Shown: positions 21,616 to 32,206, counted from the stretch's first letter. The stretch: 64,000 nucleotides of DNA from Aspidapion aeneum (GCA_963576565.1 OY755047.1:4496931-4560930); one strand, 5' to 3'. Made by a program: numbers and translations. Notes: generated by a model not told the origin, from the letters alone.

Positions 21616-22390
21616 TAGTAACTGAATGATTAGACAAAATTTAGGTACTGTCTTGTATTTGTAGGTTTCCTATATACAATGGTTTGAATATTTCTGTCTA
21701 TTCGTTTGATAAGCATATCCAAAAAAGGTAAGGCCGAATTGTAACTGTAAAACTTATCTTTCACTTGAAAGTAAGAGTTACATAGCGTTGTTCTCTCGTG
21801 AAGTGTATCATCAGTTTGTAATTTGCTTTTGATGATACTGAGTGACTCATTTATTGGAACGTTGGTACAAAGACTTTGTACATCAAAAGTTACAAGTCTA
21901 TCATCGGGATCTAATTCGATCCTTTTTAAAATCTCTACAAAATGTTCCGACATTTTTACAAAAGATCCGGACTTCCTTGTAATTGTTGAACTATATCCAA
22001 CAAAAACCTGGACATAGTGCTTGCCGGTGAGTCCCTGGAGCAGGTAATTGGTCGCAGTGGTATATCCTTCTTGTGGATCTTTGTAAGTTCATAAAAATTT
22101 AGTGCCTTACTATGGTGTGGAGTCAGGCGTGATTTAACGGCGCCGGCGTCGCGGCGTCCGGAATATTTTCAGCATACTTTTTTAACGTCCTGTAGCGTCG
22201 TTTTATGGTTGTTGTTGGATCTTTTAGTAGTGGTTTGTAGTCCCGTTTCTCCAAAACTTGTTCGGTTTTTTTGTCGTATGTCTCGATGTAGAATCCTGCT
22301 TGATTTATCATTTGACTAGTGATATTTACTAATCGAAAACATTGTCTACGAGTTTCAAACAAAGAAAATTCTTTGTGGTTCTGCAAATGT
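21616..22390 (-). pseudogene. Penelope-like element reverse transcriptase remnant
   Basis: The minus strand reads, in order and across frameshifts: LEKRDYKPLLKDPTTTIKRR (about 22260), an IHK-like segment and APGTHRQAL (about 22040), LVTFDVQSLCTNVPINESLS (about 21870), then after a deletion of the catalytic core LPFLDMLIKRIDRNIQTIVY and RKPTNTRQYLNF (about 21700). The FDVxSLxTNVP and FLDxLI...YRKPT...YL motifs are characteristic of Penelope-like reverse transcriptases. The YxDD core and GIY-YIG endonuclease are absent. Confidence 0.85.
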
Positions 22391-22690
22391 AGGGAAAAAA
22401 GAAGAAGTGGAAGAGTGTACCATGTTCGCTTAATTTTGATCGAGTATACTTCAACATTTATTCAGTTCAGTTTGATATTGAGAATGATGCGAGATGAATC
22501 TTGGCCCCGTATAAACGTAGTTAAAGAGTTTCTGGACTCCAATCAAAAAGGTCTCTAGCCATTCATGTTGTTTTTACTATTAAATTTGTTTACTACTTTG
22601 CTGTGCTCAAATACTACATCAGGGATATCCCATCATTTTTCAGGACAGAGGCCACCAGCTCAATGTAGATTAAGATTCCTACGCTGTGCA
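22391..22690. other. Spacer, nothing recognised
   Basis: A short chance frame at 22319-22558 has no recognisable domain. Confidence 0.4.
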
Positions 22691-23499
22691 TGGGTGCACC
22701 TAGGAAGGGGAGCCCGGGGTCTGAGTCCCCTCCAAACCTAAGATTTTTTTGGAAGTTTTCCATATTTTTTATAAATAAAAATTGTGGCTCAGGATTATGA
22801 CGACCTCGAATATATGACACGAAAACTAATAGAAGAGTACAATAACTGGGGACTAGAGGTTAATCTCAATAAGACAGAGTATATGTGTATCGGTGGAATG
22901 AAACAGGATCCAATCTTAAATAACGGGCAGCGAATTCAGTCCTGTGATGAGTATAAATACTTATATCTAAAAATAACAGCTGACGGAACACTAGACAAAG
23001 TTATAAAAGATCGAAACGTACAAGGAAGAAAAGCAATAACTTTATTAAATGGAATAATTTGGGACCAAAGTATATCAAAACATAACAAAAAGCTTATATA
23101 TAACACCATTGTAAAAAGTATTATTACATACGGCTCAGAAGTATGGCCAATCAAGGATAGAACAGAAAAAATGCTTTCCGCTACGGAGATGGACTATTGG
23201 AGAAGAGTAGCAGGGAAATCAAAAAGAGAAAGAGTTACAAATCAAAGAATAAGAGAAATTATGACAGTGGGTGAACGTACTTTAGTGGATGATATAAGAA
23301 CAAAACAACTGGTGTGGTACGGACATGTACAAAGAATGAATGATGAAAGACTACCTAAACAAATACTACAATGGAAACCAACAGGCCGAAGAAAACGAGG
23401 ACGGCCAAGGAGAAGCTGGAGAGAAGGAATAGACAGTGAAATAAGAATAAGAGGCCTAGATGATGAATTACGATGAAGACGTAGAACGTTGTGAAACCA

Positions 23500-23551
<52 letters not shown>

Positions 23552-23636
23552 AATAGCATAATAAACGACATCATTAAGCTTCGCCCCCCTGAGGCCTTGG
23601 GCCCCCCCTTAAGACATATTCCTGGGTGCGCCACTG
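22691..23636. mobile_element. CACCCAGG-end MITE interrupted by LINE-A
   Basis: Left end GGGTGCACCTAGGAAGGGGAG, right end CCTGGGTGCGCCACTG at 23621-23636. The halves immediately flanking the LINE (ATAAATAAAAATT on the left, AAATAGCATAATAAA on the right) join up to match the uninterrupted sequence in the related MITE at 48918-48945, which serves as an empty site. The target duplication of the MITE itself is not clear. Confidence 0.6.
22783..23552 (+). mobile_element. LINE-A copy, C-terminal 230 codons open, (AT)n tail
   Basis: Open frame from 22784 to 23476 encoding the region just after the FADD motif: AQDYDDLEYMTRKLIEEYNN, NKTEYMCIGGMKQ, CDEYKYLYLKITADGTLD, SEVWPIKDRTEKM, RQ-like RTKQLVWYGHVQRMN and GRRKRGRPRRSW. 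It stops 11 codons early relative to the 60-kb copy because of a small deletion (ELR then stop instead of ELWANRNEW). An (AT)n tract of about 50 bases closes the 3' end. Strongly 5'-truncated; no RT core. Confidence 0.9.
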
Positions 23637-24161
23637 AATAATAAATGGATCCATGACACATCTGATATAGTTTAAAGTAATGTAAATATAGTCATGACGT
23701 ACCCACCAAAGTAAAAAAAACAAACTATACTATATTTCATATTTAATTTTTTTTTTGTTGTTTTTTGTATTTTTCGGCTTTGTCATAATTAGAGGCCCTC
23801 GATACATTCGACAATTGTAAAACAGTTGTCAAATGTATCGAGGGCCTCTAGTCATAACCAACTACATACGTTTGAAAAAATGCTTATCATTTTTTAGTAC
23901 AAGAGTAAAAACCTTAGAGTAAGAAAAATATATTTTTTTTCTTATTGTGAGGTAAAAACTGTTTGTCGTAGGTAGTTATTTTTAGGAAATCCCATGGGGT
24001 ATTGAACATATCAAATATATCTGACTTTCAACATTTTTTATAACTGTTTTCTTATTTCTCGAGTAACATTTTTTTTTCTGGTCTTGCCATTACTGCTCCA
24101 CTCTCGTGTATTGATATTATTTTAACCTTAGGAATAAGTACAGGTCCAAAATAAAAAAAAC
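23637..24161. other. Spacer holding one near-perfect hairpin
   Basis: Apart from the palindrome at 23791-23849, I see AT-rich sequence. A loose inverted repeat around 23908-23955 (CCTTAGAGTAAGAAAA) resembles the one at 3330. Confidence 0.5.
23791..23849. repeat. 59-nt hairpin with 28-bp arms
   Basis: Arms start AGAGGCCCTCGATACATT and are complementary over 28 positions with two mismatches and a 3-nt AAA loop. It is flanked on both sides by GTCATAA, which may be a duplication. Could be a tiny MITE or a foldback; nothing shows transcription. Confidence 0.85.
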
Positions 24162-24163
24162 TA

Positions 24164-26725
24164 CAGTGAAACCTCTCCTTGCGGACACCTCCATTAAGCG
24201 GACACTCCCTTTAGGCGGACAAATTTGTTGGAATCAAGCTTTTGCCTATTTCCTTACATGTAAAATTCACTCCTATAACCGGACACTCTAATAACCGGAC
24301 GCGGACAATTTTTTTAGGTTAAAAAATTCTGAAACCTTAACTTAACCGGATGCGAACCTCTGACAACGGGACGGAGCGCTGCACGACATGGGCATAAATA
24401 TTATGTAGTATGTTGGCAACAACGCACTCTGTGGCCGGGGAATTACCTCTTTCTGTTTTAATTCGGAGACTAAATACTTCTGTCGTATTTACAACATATT
24501 TTATTCGGCGGGACTGCTGCGTTTTATTTTTATTGTTCAATTCAAACTTCTTATTTTACGTGAAAAAATTGAAGTTGTTAACGTTTCGGGAAGGAACATC
24601 TATCAGCACGAAAGATCGCTAAAAAATTTAATGTCGGAAAAACTAAAGCAGCTGAAATTGTTAATAAATATACAGGGTGTCCCAGAACTAATGGTACATA
24701 GCTAAACTGTAGATTCCCTGGGTCAAAATATTACGATTTAGCCGCACTTACCTTAGTCCAAAAGTTCGTACTAACCGAGATACAGGGTGTTAAACTTTAT
24801 TTTTTCAATTCGATTTTCTTTAATAACTTTTTTACTAATTAATTGGAAAAACTAACAAGCGCGTAAGTTTTTTTAAAATTGGCAAGACGATTCCGTTGAA
24901 AAATTTGATGTACAGTGTACAGGGTATTGCTTGGACCACTACCATCGCATTAAAATCACTGTATTTTTTTTGTGCCTCGGTGTATACCAGTTTTTATGTA
25001 AAATAATGGTTTTCGCATCCTTTTTATGTAAAAAAGTTATACTGTTTTAAAGTCGCTCAGAGCAACGGTTTTTGAGATTTTTTCATTTATAGTTTTTATT
25101 GCATGTGAGTGAAATGCCTAATTTATGTATGATACTTTCTTCAATTCTTTCTACTAATTAATATTTGTGCAAAAACTAACCAGCAGGTAGGTTTTTCTGA
25201 AACTTGCAAGACGACTCCGTTGAAAAAGTTGATGTACAATGTACAGGGTGCTCTTTGGACCACTACCATTGCATTAAAATCATCAGTGTATTTTTTTGGT
25301 GCCTCGGGGTATACTTAAGCAGGTTTTTAAACAGAATATGATTTTAATTATTAAGTAATTTTACAAACAGTTCTGTAGTTTTAAGAAAGTTTGACAGAAT
25401 AGACGCAGACAGCAACTTTTTTGGATTTTATTGTTTTTAATTTTCAAAGCCTACTATAATAAACAATTTTAAGTTTGATTTACTATTTGTCAATTTTAAA
25501 ATTTGAACTTTGTTGCTGAGAGCGCCATGGTTAAGAAATTTTATATATTTTTTTAATAAATAATAAAATATTACTTTTATTAATAATTATAATTTTCTTT
25601 TAAAACAATAAAAAAATAGTTGAATTAATAAAGAATACGTACTATACGTAAAGTTTTTGTTCCTCATTAAAAACATCGCCCTACACAGTTGTAATAACGA
25701 ACAATAACTTACAATTGTTTTAACACAGTTATGATAATTCAAGAACCATCCTGTATATTTTTTAACTTAATATTTCTTAAGAAAACATCCAATCTTAAAA
25801 TGCTATAAAAAATTATTGATTATAGCTTATATGTATGAAGTAGGTAAGAATTTAATCAAAAATCTTTTACGCATACAATAAAAACTTATAATTTAAATAT
25901 CTTCAAAACCGTTGCACTAAGCGACATCTAAACACTATAACCTTTTAACTTAAAAAAAATTAAAAAATTAATGTTTTTTATAGAATCTTGTATACACCGA
26001 GGAACAAAAAAGTTAGACCTATTTTAATGTAACGGTACCGAGCCAGAGAACACCCTGTATATTATTTTTATTTTTTTTAACCAAAATTAAATTGTCCATG
26101 GCCAAAAATCATCAAACCCAAATTTTTGTGCAAAATTATTACTTAGTAGAAAGAATTGAAGAAAGTATCATACATAAATTAGGCAAATCACTCACATGCA
26201 ATAAAAACTTTAAATGCAAAAAACTCAAAAACCGTTGCTCTGAGCGACTTTAAAACAGTATAACTTTTTTACATAAAAAGGATGGGAAAACCACTATTTT
26301 ACATAAAAACTGGTATACACTGAGGCAAAAAAAAAATAAAGTGATTTTTATGCAATGGTAGTGGTCCAAGGAACACCCTGTACACTGTACATCAAATTTT
26401 TCAACGGAATCGTCTTGCCAATTTTAAACAACTCTTGTTAGTTTTTGCAAAAATATTAATTAGTAAAAAAGTTATTAAAGAAAAATCGAATTGAAAAAAT
26501 AAAGTTTAACACCCTGTATCTCGGTTAATAGGAACTTTTGGACAAAGGTAAGTATGGCTAAATCGTAATATTTTGACCCAAGGAATCTACAGTTTAACCA
26601 TGTACCATTAGTTCTGGGACACCCTGTATATTAAAATGTCGCAGTTCACTCTCATAAGCGGACACCTCCAATAAGCGGACAAAATCGACGAAACCGTGAG
26701 TGTCCGCTTATAGGAGGTTTCACTG
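24164..26725 (+). mobile_element. Pogo/Tigger-like MITE (T3) split by a foldback element
   Basis: Complete ends CAGTGAAACCTCTCCTTGCG and GGAGGTTTCACTG with TA on both sides (24162-24163, 26726-26727). Without the insert it is about 606 bp. The interior contains the helix-turn-helix remnant (ARKIAKKFNVGKTKAAEIVN, near 24608-24668, in a disrupted frame). The foldback at 24673-26626 is inserted at TA inside the sequence AATAAATATATATTA. Confidence 0.9.
24673..26626. mobile_element. 1.95-kb foldback element with about 500-bp arms and TA target
   Basis: Both ends begin CAGGGTGTCCCAGAACTAAT; the two arms stay similar for roughly 500 bases (shared blocks include AAACTGTAGATTCC, GATACAGGGTGTTAAAC, GATGTACAGTGTACAGGG and TTATGTATGATACTTTCTTC). 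The middle holds a further partial arm copy (25140-25320). TA at 24671-24672 and 26627-26628 is the target duplication; the empty site is seen in the pogo-like copies at about 1720 and 7830. No transposase frame. Confidence 0.9.
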
Positions 26726-26729
26726 TATA

Positions 26730-27720
26730 TATTTTTTAGTGTGATTAGTGTGATTCCTTACATAAATTTAATACTTTTGTTTATTGGCAATTTTTATACA
26801 TGTATTTTTTTAATAACTCCTGCAGTTTTTGAGATATTTAGCTTAAATCAGACACACAGATTACGCTATAGGGTTTACATGGCTAAATAAGCGAACTGTC
26901 TTCCATAAATCTACAGGGTAATCTTTTTTCAGGTTGACTCAAAAAAAAAAAATTCAGGGGTCATGCCTCTTTGACTTTTTTAGGATACGTTAAATTCTAA
27001 AATATAAAATGCATTTTTTATTTTATTTACATTGACTCAAAAAAAATAAAAACGTAGATAAAAAAAATTATATTTTTTCAAATGTTTACGTAATAGACAA
27101 AAATTATCTATTTTTACCTACGAAATCATTCATTGTTTTGGTTGCTATATATATTTGTTTTGATCGCGAAACGGCGAATACATACCTCTATTTATACTAC
27201 TACACAAAATACGCAAAATTACGTTCATTCATTTCTTCGAATTCTGCTGAAAAACAAAAACAAACCGCTTTGATGACTGTATGATGTAAAAATCTGGGTT
27301 TTCCTGATTCTTAAAAACACTAGGGAAATTTGCGTTTTAATTTTGTTTTGATTTCTACATCTTGTAAAGAAGGGGGCGTAAATGGCTTAAGGGTGGGGGT
27401 AATAGCTTTTTCAAGCAGCACTTAATTGAGTTTGGATATTCCTTTTGTCGCAAAATGCGAATCCAGTGCAAGATGATTTTTTTGCTCTGGAAGATTCATG
27501 TTTTCTTATTTATTCAGGAAGATCGTGCAAATGTTTCACACCCGTTCTTGCCCAATTAGGGTCAATAGGGTGTTTGACAGTAGTAAAAAATAAATATATA
27601 TTTATTTTTAAATATCTCTTTAGGTCTTGGGAATGCTAAAAACAAACTTTTTTGTTAAATTTTTTTTCAAATTCATAGTTCTTTTAATTAAATAAATTCA
27701 ATTGAATTAAAACAATTACC
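26730..27720. other. AT-rich spacer, nothing recognised
   Basis: Only short frames with no recognised domain. No shared repeat found. Confidence 0.45.
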
Positions 27721-27760
27721 CACGTGATTCAAAATAAGCGGTCTACCAATCAGCTGCGAG

Positions 27761-27768
27761 TGACGTCA
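27761..27768 (+). promoter_or_regulatory. CRE-like palindrome TGACGTCA
   Basis: Perfect consensus for CREB/ATF binding, about 140 bases upstream of the ATG at 27907. Its inverted counterpart lies at 28570. Sequence match only. Confidence 0.4.
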
Positions 27769-27906
27769 CAAAACAGTAAACGCCTCGAGCGAACCTATTT
27801 TCTGTGTTATTTTCTTATGGAAGGTAATGTTTGCTTTGGTTTAAAGTGCGAATTATCATCCTAAATTAGATTTTATTTTGTGTTTTGCTTATAAAAAAGA
27901 TTTTCA

Positions 27907-28011
27907 ATGGAAAACGGATTCTCCAAAGCCGATAGCTTCAACTTGCCAATGCTGAACTCCTTTATGGTGGCAGGCTTCTTTGCCAACAACAGTGAGGGAG
28001 GGGACAGGTAG
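27907..28011 (+). pseudogene. Short coding remnant, 34 codons, unrecognised
   Basis: Reads MENGFSKADSFNLPMLNSFM then VAGFFANNSEGGDR and a stop. It has the feel of the N-terminus of a transposon-encoded protein. A possible splice donor (AG/GTAGGC) overlaps the stop, so the frame may be a first exon. I cannot name the family. Confidence 0.3.
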
Positions 28012-28029
28012 GCAAAAAATATACAACGA

Positions 28030-28215
28030 CCAGCAATACTTGAAGTACTGCATAGGTTAGACTGCATAGTCCTGCGTAGGTACTGCCTAGTCCTGCGTAT
28101 GCACTGCCTAGTCTTGCGTTTGCACTATGCACTGCTCAGTCCTACATTTAGCCTGCATGTGCACTGCCTAATCCTGCATTTAGAGGTACTCCCTAGTCCT
28201 GCCTAATAACTGCCT
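28030..28215. repeat. Minisatellite with unit of about 22-26 bp
   Basis: Variants of ACTGCCTAGTCCTGCGTATGC repeat seven to eight times with substitutions. Lies between the two coding remnants. Confidence 0.8.
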
Positions 28216-28300
28216 AGCATCGCCCAAAAATTTGTACACTTTTCTGCCTATTATAGTTGTTCGCCCTTTGTAAATATTGAAACAATTTAGTTATACTCAC

Positions 28301-28483
28301 ATCAAAGAGATCTTCACAAATGTAAAGTGAAGATGTATTAGATAAGGCCTTTGGGTCTCTTCGAACAAGTTCTAGCCACTTTTTCCGTTATTTTACTGCT
28401 GTAGGCACATGAATAAATAGTTTTTTAGGTGCTTTTATGCTAGTATACGAACACTCAGGCACTACACACCACTTATAGGACAT
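28301..28483 (-). pseudogene. THAP-domain exon remnant with one internal stop
   Basis: Minus-strand translation starts MSYKWCVVPECSYTSIKAPK, continues KLFIHVPTAVK, a stop, RKKWLELVRRDPKALSNTSS and LYICEDLFD, and is followed directly by a consensus splice donor GTGAGT. C-x4-C near the start, the W in RKKW and CED at the end fit the C2CH zinc finger of THAP DNA-binding domains; the final zinc-binding histidine is replaced by leucine. THAP domains occur in P-element-type and other transposon proteins. The stop and the lost ligand mean it is not functional. Confidence 0.75.
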
Positions 28484-28569
28484 TTTTTACATAAAAAACA
28501 GTAAAAACACAGACCAAAAACAAATAAAAACTTGAGGGCCGTGTATCTGTCCGCGAGTTTACTGCGCAG

Positions 28570-28577
28570 TGACGTCA
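28570..28577 (-). promoter_or_regulatory. CRE-like palindrome TGACGTCA upstream of the THAP remnant
   Basis: About 90 bases upstream of the ATG at 28483 when read on the minus strand; inverted relative to the site at 27761. Confidence 0.4.
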
Positions 28578-28668
28578 TTGCAACGCCGCTAGAAATGAGC
28601 GTTTTAGCGGCAAATTCAAAGCGGAAATTAGAAAACTTGATTTTAAATGTGTTCCATGATAAAATATA

Positions 28669-29016
28669 CTATTTTAACAATTTTGCATAGCAAATTAGGG
28701 ATCTATGTATCATTCTAAACTCTATTCTAAAATTTGTCAAGAATAGGGTATTTCTTGATGCCGCATTATAAAACAACACACACGGAAAACCGTACAAAAG
28801 GTTGGTTAAATCAGACCCGCAAATCCAGTTATTTTTTTTATAGATGTCTCTAGAGAAATGAGTCGTGAAAGTCTTGTTTTGTGCCCATCTTTGAGTAACT
28901 TGAGTTAGGTTTAGATCCGGTAAGGGCCTACCCAGTTCTTTAATCTTGATTTTATCTTCTAAGGAAAGACTGGAAAAATTGCTTTTAAGAATATTACTGA
29001 TGCAATTCATTATCAA
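28669..29016 (-). pseudogene. TTF/ZMYM1-like zinc-finger hAT transposase, N-terminal part
   Basis: 115 open codons: NCISNILKSNFSSLSLEDKI, KELGRPLPDLNLTQ, FTTHFSRDIYKKNNWICGSD, LTNLLYGFPCVLFY. The WxCG...FPCxLF arrangement is typical of the TTF-type zinc finger at the start of ZMYM1-like hAT transposases. One cysteine of the usual CFPC is glycine (GFPC). The frame then drifts and the catalytic domain is absent. A matching scrap lies at 9943-10035. The ATG at 29016 is a plausible start, since the similarity begins right after it. Confidence 0.7.
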
Positions 29017-29274
29017 AGATCGATAATAAAAATTCGCGGTAAATTATAACACTACTAAAAATTAAAACAATATGAATAAGAATCAAACAAGTTTCGTGGC
29101 TAATCGGGTAAAGAGGAGTTTTTGTTTCTCTCATATTTTTCCGTGGGTAGCTTAAAAGCTTAACTTCACGGGGGTCCAAGATCTAATGGACACCTAATAA
29201 GTGTTAATAGTTAACTCTTTAGTCCTTATGGGACTCCTCAGAACACTGCTTGGTCAATCTGACACCCTTGCGAA

Positions 29275-30016
29275 CAGTGTTGCCACCCTCGACCCTGAGG
29301 TCTTCGGTAGAAGGCTTCGAGAAAAATCGATAGATTTCGGTAGATTTTTTAATCATCTCAGCAAACAGTGCTGGAGAACTATAGATAGTTTGGATTGATT
29401 TAGTAGGTAAAGTGTATTTCCACGATTTGTTTTTACTGACAAAATACCAAAATTAAGAATTAAAGAAAAAAATTAGAGGGACCTATTGCAATAAAGTCAG
29501 GCACAAATTGTTCAATATATTGACAGTTTCGCATTAAAAACTGACAGTTGATCTTTCAAAATTGACATACCAAAGTCGAATTTAGAAATCCAGTCGTTTA
29601 TTTTACATTAATTGTGGCGTCACTATTAATTCCGGCTCTTATAATACACAATGGCCTTATTTTGAAAGGAGACAGCTGTTCTTATAATGTGAAACTGTCA
29701 ATATAATGCCCGGCACAATTTGTGCCTGGCTTTATTGCAATAGGTCCCTATTAGGTAGATAATATTATAAAAAAAACCTCAGGGTTTATAATAGCGTGAT
29801 CTTTAATGCCGCTTGCGGCTGCCGGCTGAGTATATCGCAAAATCCAAGAGATGGCGCCATAAATACACTGGCTTGAAATAAAATTTTTATTCTACAAAGG
29901 ATCTTACATAAAAAGAATATTTTATTTATGGTGTTTTTTTTATCGCGATTACGAGGCGTATCAAAAAAAAAACAAGTTTATATTGAAAACAAAAATCGGT
30001 AGAGGTGGCAACACTG
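29275..30016. mobile_element. 742-bp hAT MITE with 8-bp target duplication
   Basis: Ends CAGTGTTGCCACC and GGTGGCAACACTG, a classic hAT TIR. CTTGCGAA occurs on both sides (29267-29274, 30017-30024). The empty site is present at 32391-32410 in a related copy. No transposase. Carries a further MITE at 29477-29749. Confidence 0.93.
29477..29749. mobile_element. 273-bp palindromic MITE nested in the hAT MITE
   Basis: Ends AGGGACCTATTGCAATAAAG and complement; arms continue with GGCACAAATTGT and TATTGACAGTTTC. ATTAG occurs just outside both ends (29472-29476, 29750-29754). Confidence 0.85.
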
Positions 30017-30060
30017 CTTGCGAAGTTAATTAGACGGTTTTGTTTCTAATCCTATGTAAA

Positions 30061-30410
30061 TAGTGAGAAAACTCTTGCAAGAAGCGCCATCTATCGAGAT
30101 ACGCGCGAAACTAGAACAAGAGCAGGCGAAAATAAACTGCTACACATATCGATCAATGAAAAGATCGATTACAAAGAAGAATAAACAAACCTAGGGACGT
30201 TCCTAGATTGTAGGTTAAGGCCAAGGCGTATCATGTCCGAAGGACGCCCAAGAGTGTATGTACGAGCGGGGACTTACTAGGTATGTCTCACGGATATCCA
30301 AGAACATATGTACTTGGTACGTATATTATAGAAACGTACATTTTAAGTCCTTTTAAGGGCACTGAATGTAGGTACGAATTGGTATTTACCAGGTACGTTT
30401 CAGAGATTGA
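30061..30410. other. Spacer, nothing recognised
   Basis: Loosely repeated GTACG(T/A)A motifs between 30240 and 30410 (GTATGTACGAG, GTACTTGGTACGTA, GTAGGTACGAATTGG) but no clean unit. Confidence 0.4.
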
Positions 30411-30592
30411 CGCATGTAGAAATTTTGCGTTTTGAGAAGAACATGTTTTATCCTTTTTCATTGTCTTACATAGAATTTTAAAACAAAAATGATGTGGTAT
30501 TATTTTTTTAACTTTTTATTTCAAAATTATAAGACAGTAAAAAACTATAAACCCATTTTTCTCAAAACGAAAAATTTCTATGTGTGGCTTCT
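30411..30592. mobile_element. Small foldback, arms about 75 bp
   Basis: GTAGAAATTTTGCGTTTTGAG on the left pairs with CTCAAAACGAAAAATTTCTA on the right; similarity continues through the CATTGTCTTA/TAAGACAGT blocks. Confidence 0.6.
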
Positions 30593-30859
30593 TTCTTAGG
30601 GATGGCAAATTTATACATTCAAACCCCCCCCCCCTCCACCATTGGATCTCTCGCGCTACGCTACTGGTTTTTAAAGATCTTATAATCTAAAAATGGATCA
30701 AAAATGATTAGCTATATTATGAAATATTTAATCTTGATAATGTATAGGCCTGTCAGGTGGGATGGCTTTATAATATGTTAGTTGATTGATAGAGATTAAT
30801 AGAGATATAGATTTTTTAAAATTAAATAGTCGAAAACATTTTAAAAACCCAAACTCACT

Positions 30860-32125
30860 CAAACTCAAACTCAAAACATTTATTGCCGACAAAATCAAAA
30901 CAATGTTTGACAAAGCAACGTCAAAAATTTGTACAAAATAGTTGGAACAATATGTTATTTCATTTTTAAATTAGTAAGTAAAACACTTAAATAAATACAT
31001 ATAAACATTTTTGGTAAAAGTAGTTTTTTGTAGCGTTTTTAAATTTTATTTCATTCTCAATTGATTTGATCTCTGTTGGTAAACTGTTGTAGGCTTTTAT
31101 AGCTTTATAAAATGGTCCCTTTTCAAAAAATTTTGATTTATGCATAGGAATAGCGACCTCAGCTCTGGGTCTGGTTTCAACAGTCATATTACTGCCGTAT
31201 CTGTCACTATTGAAAAAAGGGCTTTGTGTTTTTTAACAAAAATAACAAGTTGTAGGAAATATATAGATGGCACTGTCAGTATTCTTAGTCTGGTGAAGTG
31301 CTGAGCACATGAAGTGCCTGGTTTAAGTTTTAGTAAACACCTTATGATTCTTTTTTGCGTTCGGAAAACATCCATTGCAAAAGAGGAGGACCCCCAAAAA
31401 ATAATACCATATGACAGTACACTATGTATACTCGCATAATAGTATGTTTTAAGACTGTCAAATGAAACCAGATCTCTAAGGCGTCTTATAACAGCACAAG
31501 AGCTATTAAGTTTGTTTTTTAATTTATTTATTTGTTGTTCCCAACGGAGACATGAATCTATTGAATTCTAAAACTGGTATAGACTTTCCATTGAACTGAA
31601 CATATAAAGATTCATCAGTTTTGATTTGTTTGCGAAAAGTTAGTAAGCCAGTTTTCCCCATGTTAAGCCTAAGAGAATTTTCTGTACACCAGTTTGACAT
31701 TTCATTGGAAGCTTGAGAGCATTTTTTAGAAAGTTCTTGACTATTACGTCCAGATGCAGTCACTGTTTTATCATCAGCAAACTGGGCTACTTTGCCAACT
31801 TTTATTTTTTCTTGAACCTCATCAACATACAACAGGAAGATAAGTGGCCCCAGGATCGATCCCTGAGCTGCATGTCACACCAGTTCGAAAAATACTGTCT
31901 GTGTTCTTGTGTTAGTGAAACAATTTGTTTTCTTTCTGTGATAAAAGAAAGTAACAGTTTTAAAGGCAGTCCTCTAATGCCAACACGTGGCAGTTTTTCC
32001 AAAAGTAAGTTGTGATTTATCGTGTCAAAGGCCTTTAAGAGGTCAAAGTATATACTTGCGGTTTTTTGTCCTTGTTCTAGGTTATTCTGAATTGTTGTTA
32101 TGACATTGTAAATTGCAGACACATC
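30860..32125 (-). mobile_element. CR1-like (or jockey-group) LINE, RT to C-terminus, degraded
   Basis: Minus strand, in order: IYFDLLKAFDTINHNLLLEK (RT motif A region, about 32060), CSQASNEMSNWCTENSLRLN after QFADDKTVTASGR (catalytic FADD, about 31780), LNSSCAVIRRLRDLVSFDS and SYGIIFWGSSS (about 31440), MDVFRTQKRIIRCLLKLKPG, PSIYFLQLVIFVKKHK, and the end block AYNSLPTEIKSIENEIKFKN (about 31080). This order is typical of the CR1/jockey supergroup C-terminus. The 3' end has CAATAAATG followed by a TTGAGT hexamer tail at about 30850-30880. Frameshifts near 31860 and 31560 and the lost 5' half make it inactive. Confidence 0.82.
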
Positions 32126-32206
32126 GATTTATTTTTGAGGGTAGATACTTTTTGGCGATCCTGAGATATTATAATTTTAAACGTGAAATTTAGTACCAAT
32201 GAATTT

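Larger units (their letters stand above)
27755..28605. mobile_element. Element with two inward-facing CRE-containing ends and THAP remnant
   Basis: Left side GTGACGTCAC, then CAGTAAACGC; right side, on the opposite strand, ATGACGTCACTGCGCAGTAA then ACTCGCGGAC. These inverted ends each precede a short coding remnant: one on the plus strand at 27907 and a THAP domain on the minus strand at 28301-28483. The centre holds a minisatellite. I read this as one decayed mobile element with convergent genes, but its outer limits are uncertain. Confidence 0.45.
29017..30060 (-). mobile_element. 5' non-coding region of the TTF-finger hAT family, split by a hAT MITE
   Basis: Contains AATCAAACAAGTTTCGTGGC, ATCTAATGGACACCTAATAA and ACTCCTCAGAACACTGCTTG, all shared with 32207-32420 and, reversed, with 52740-53850. 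Similarity resumes at 30017 (CTTGCGAAGTTAATTAGACG) after the insertion at 29275-30016. Confidence 0.7.

Noticed and set aside
27761..28577. Treating the TGACGTCA sites as host gene promoters
   Set aside because: No intact gene follows either site, and their inverted symmetry fits a decayed mobile element better.
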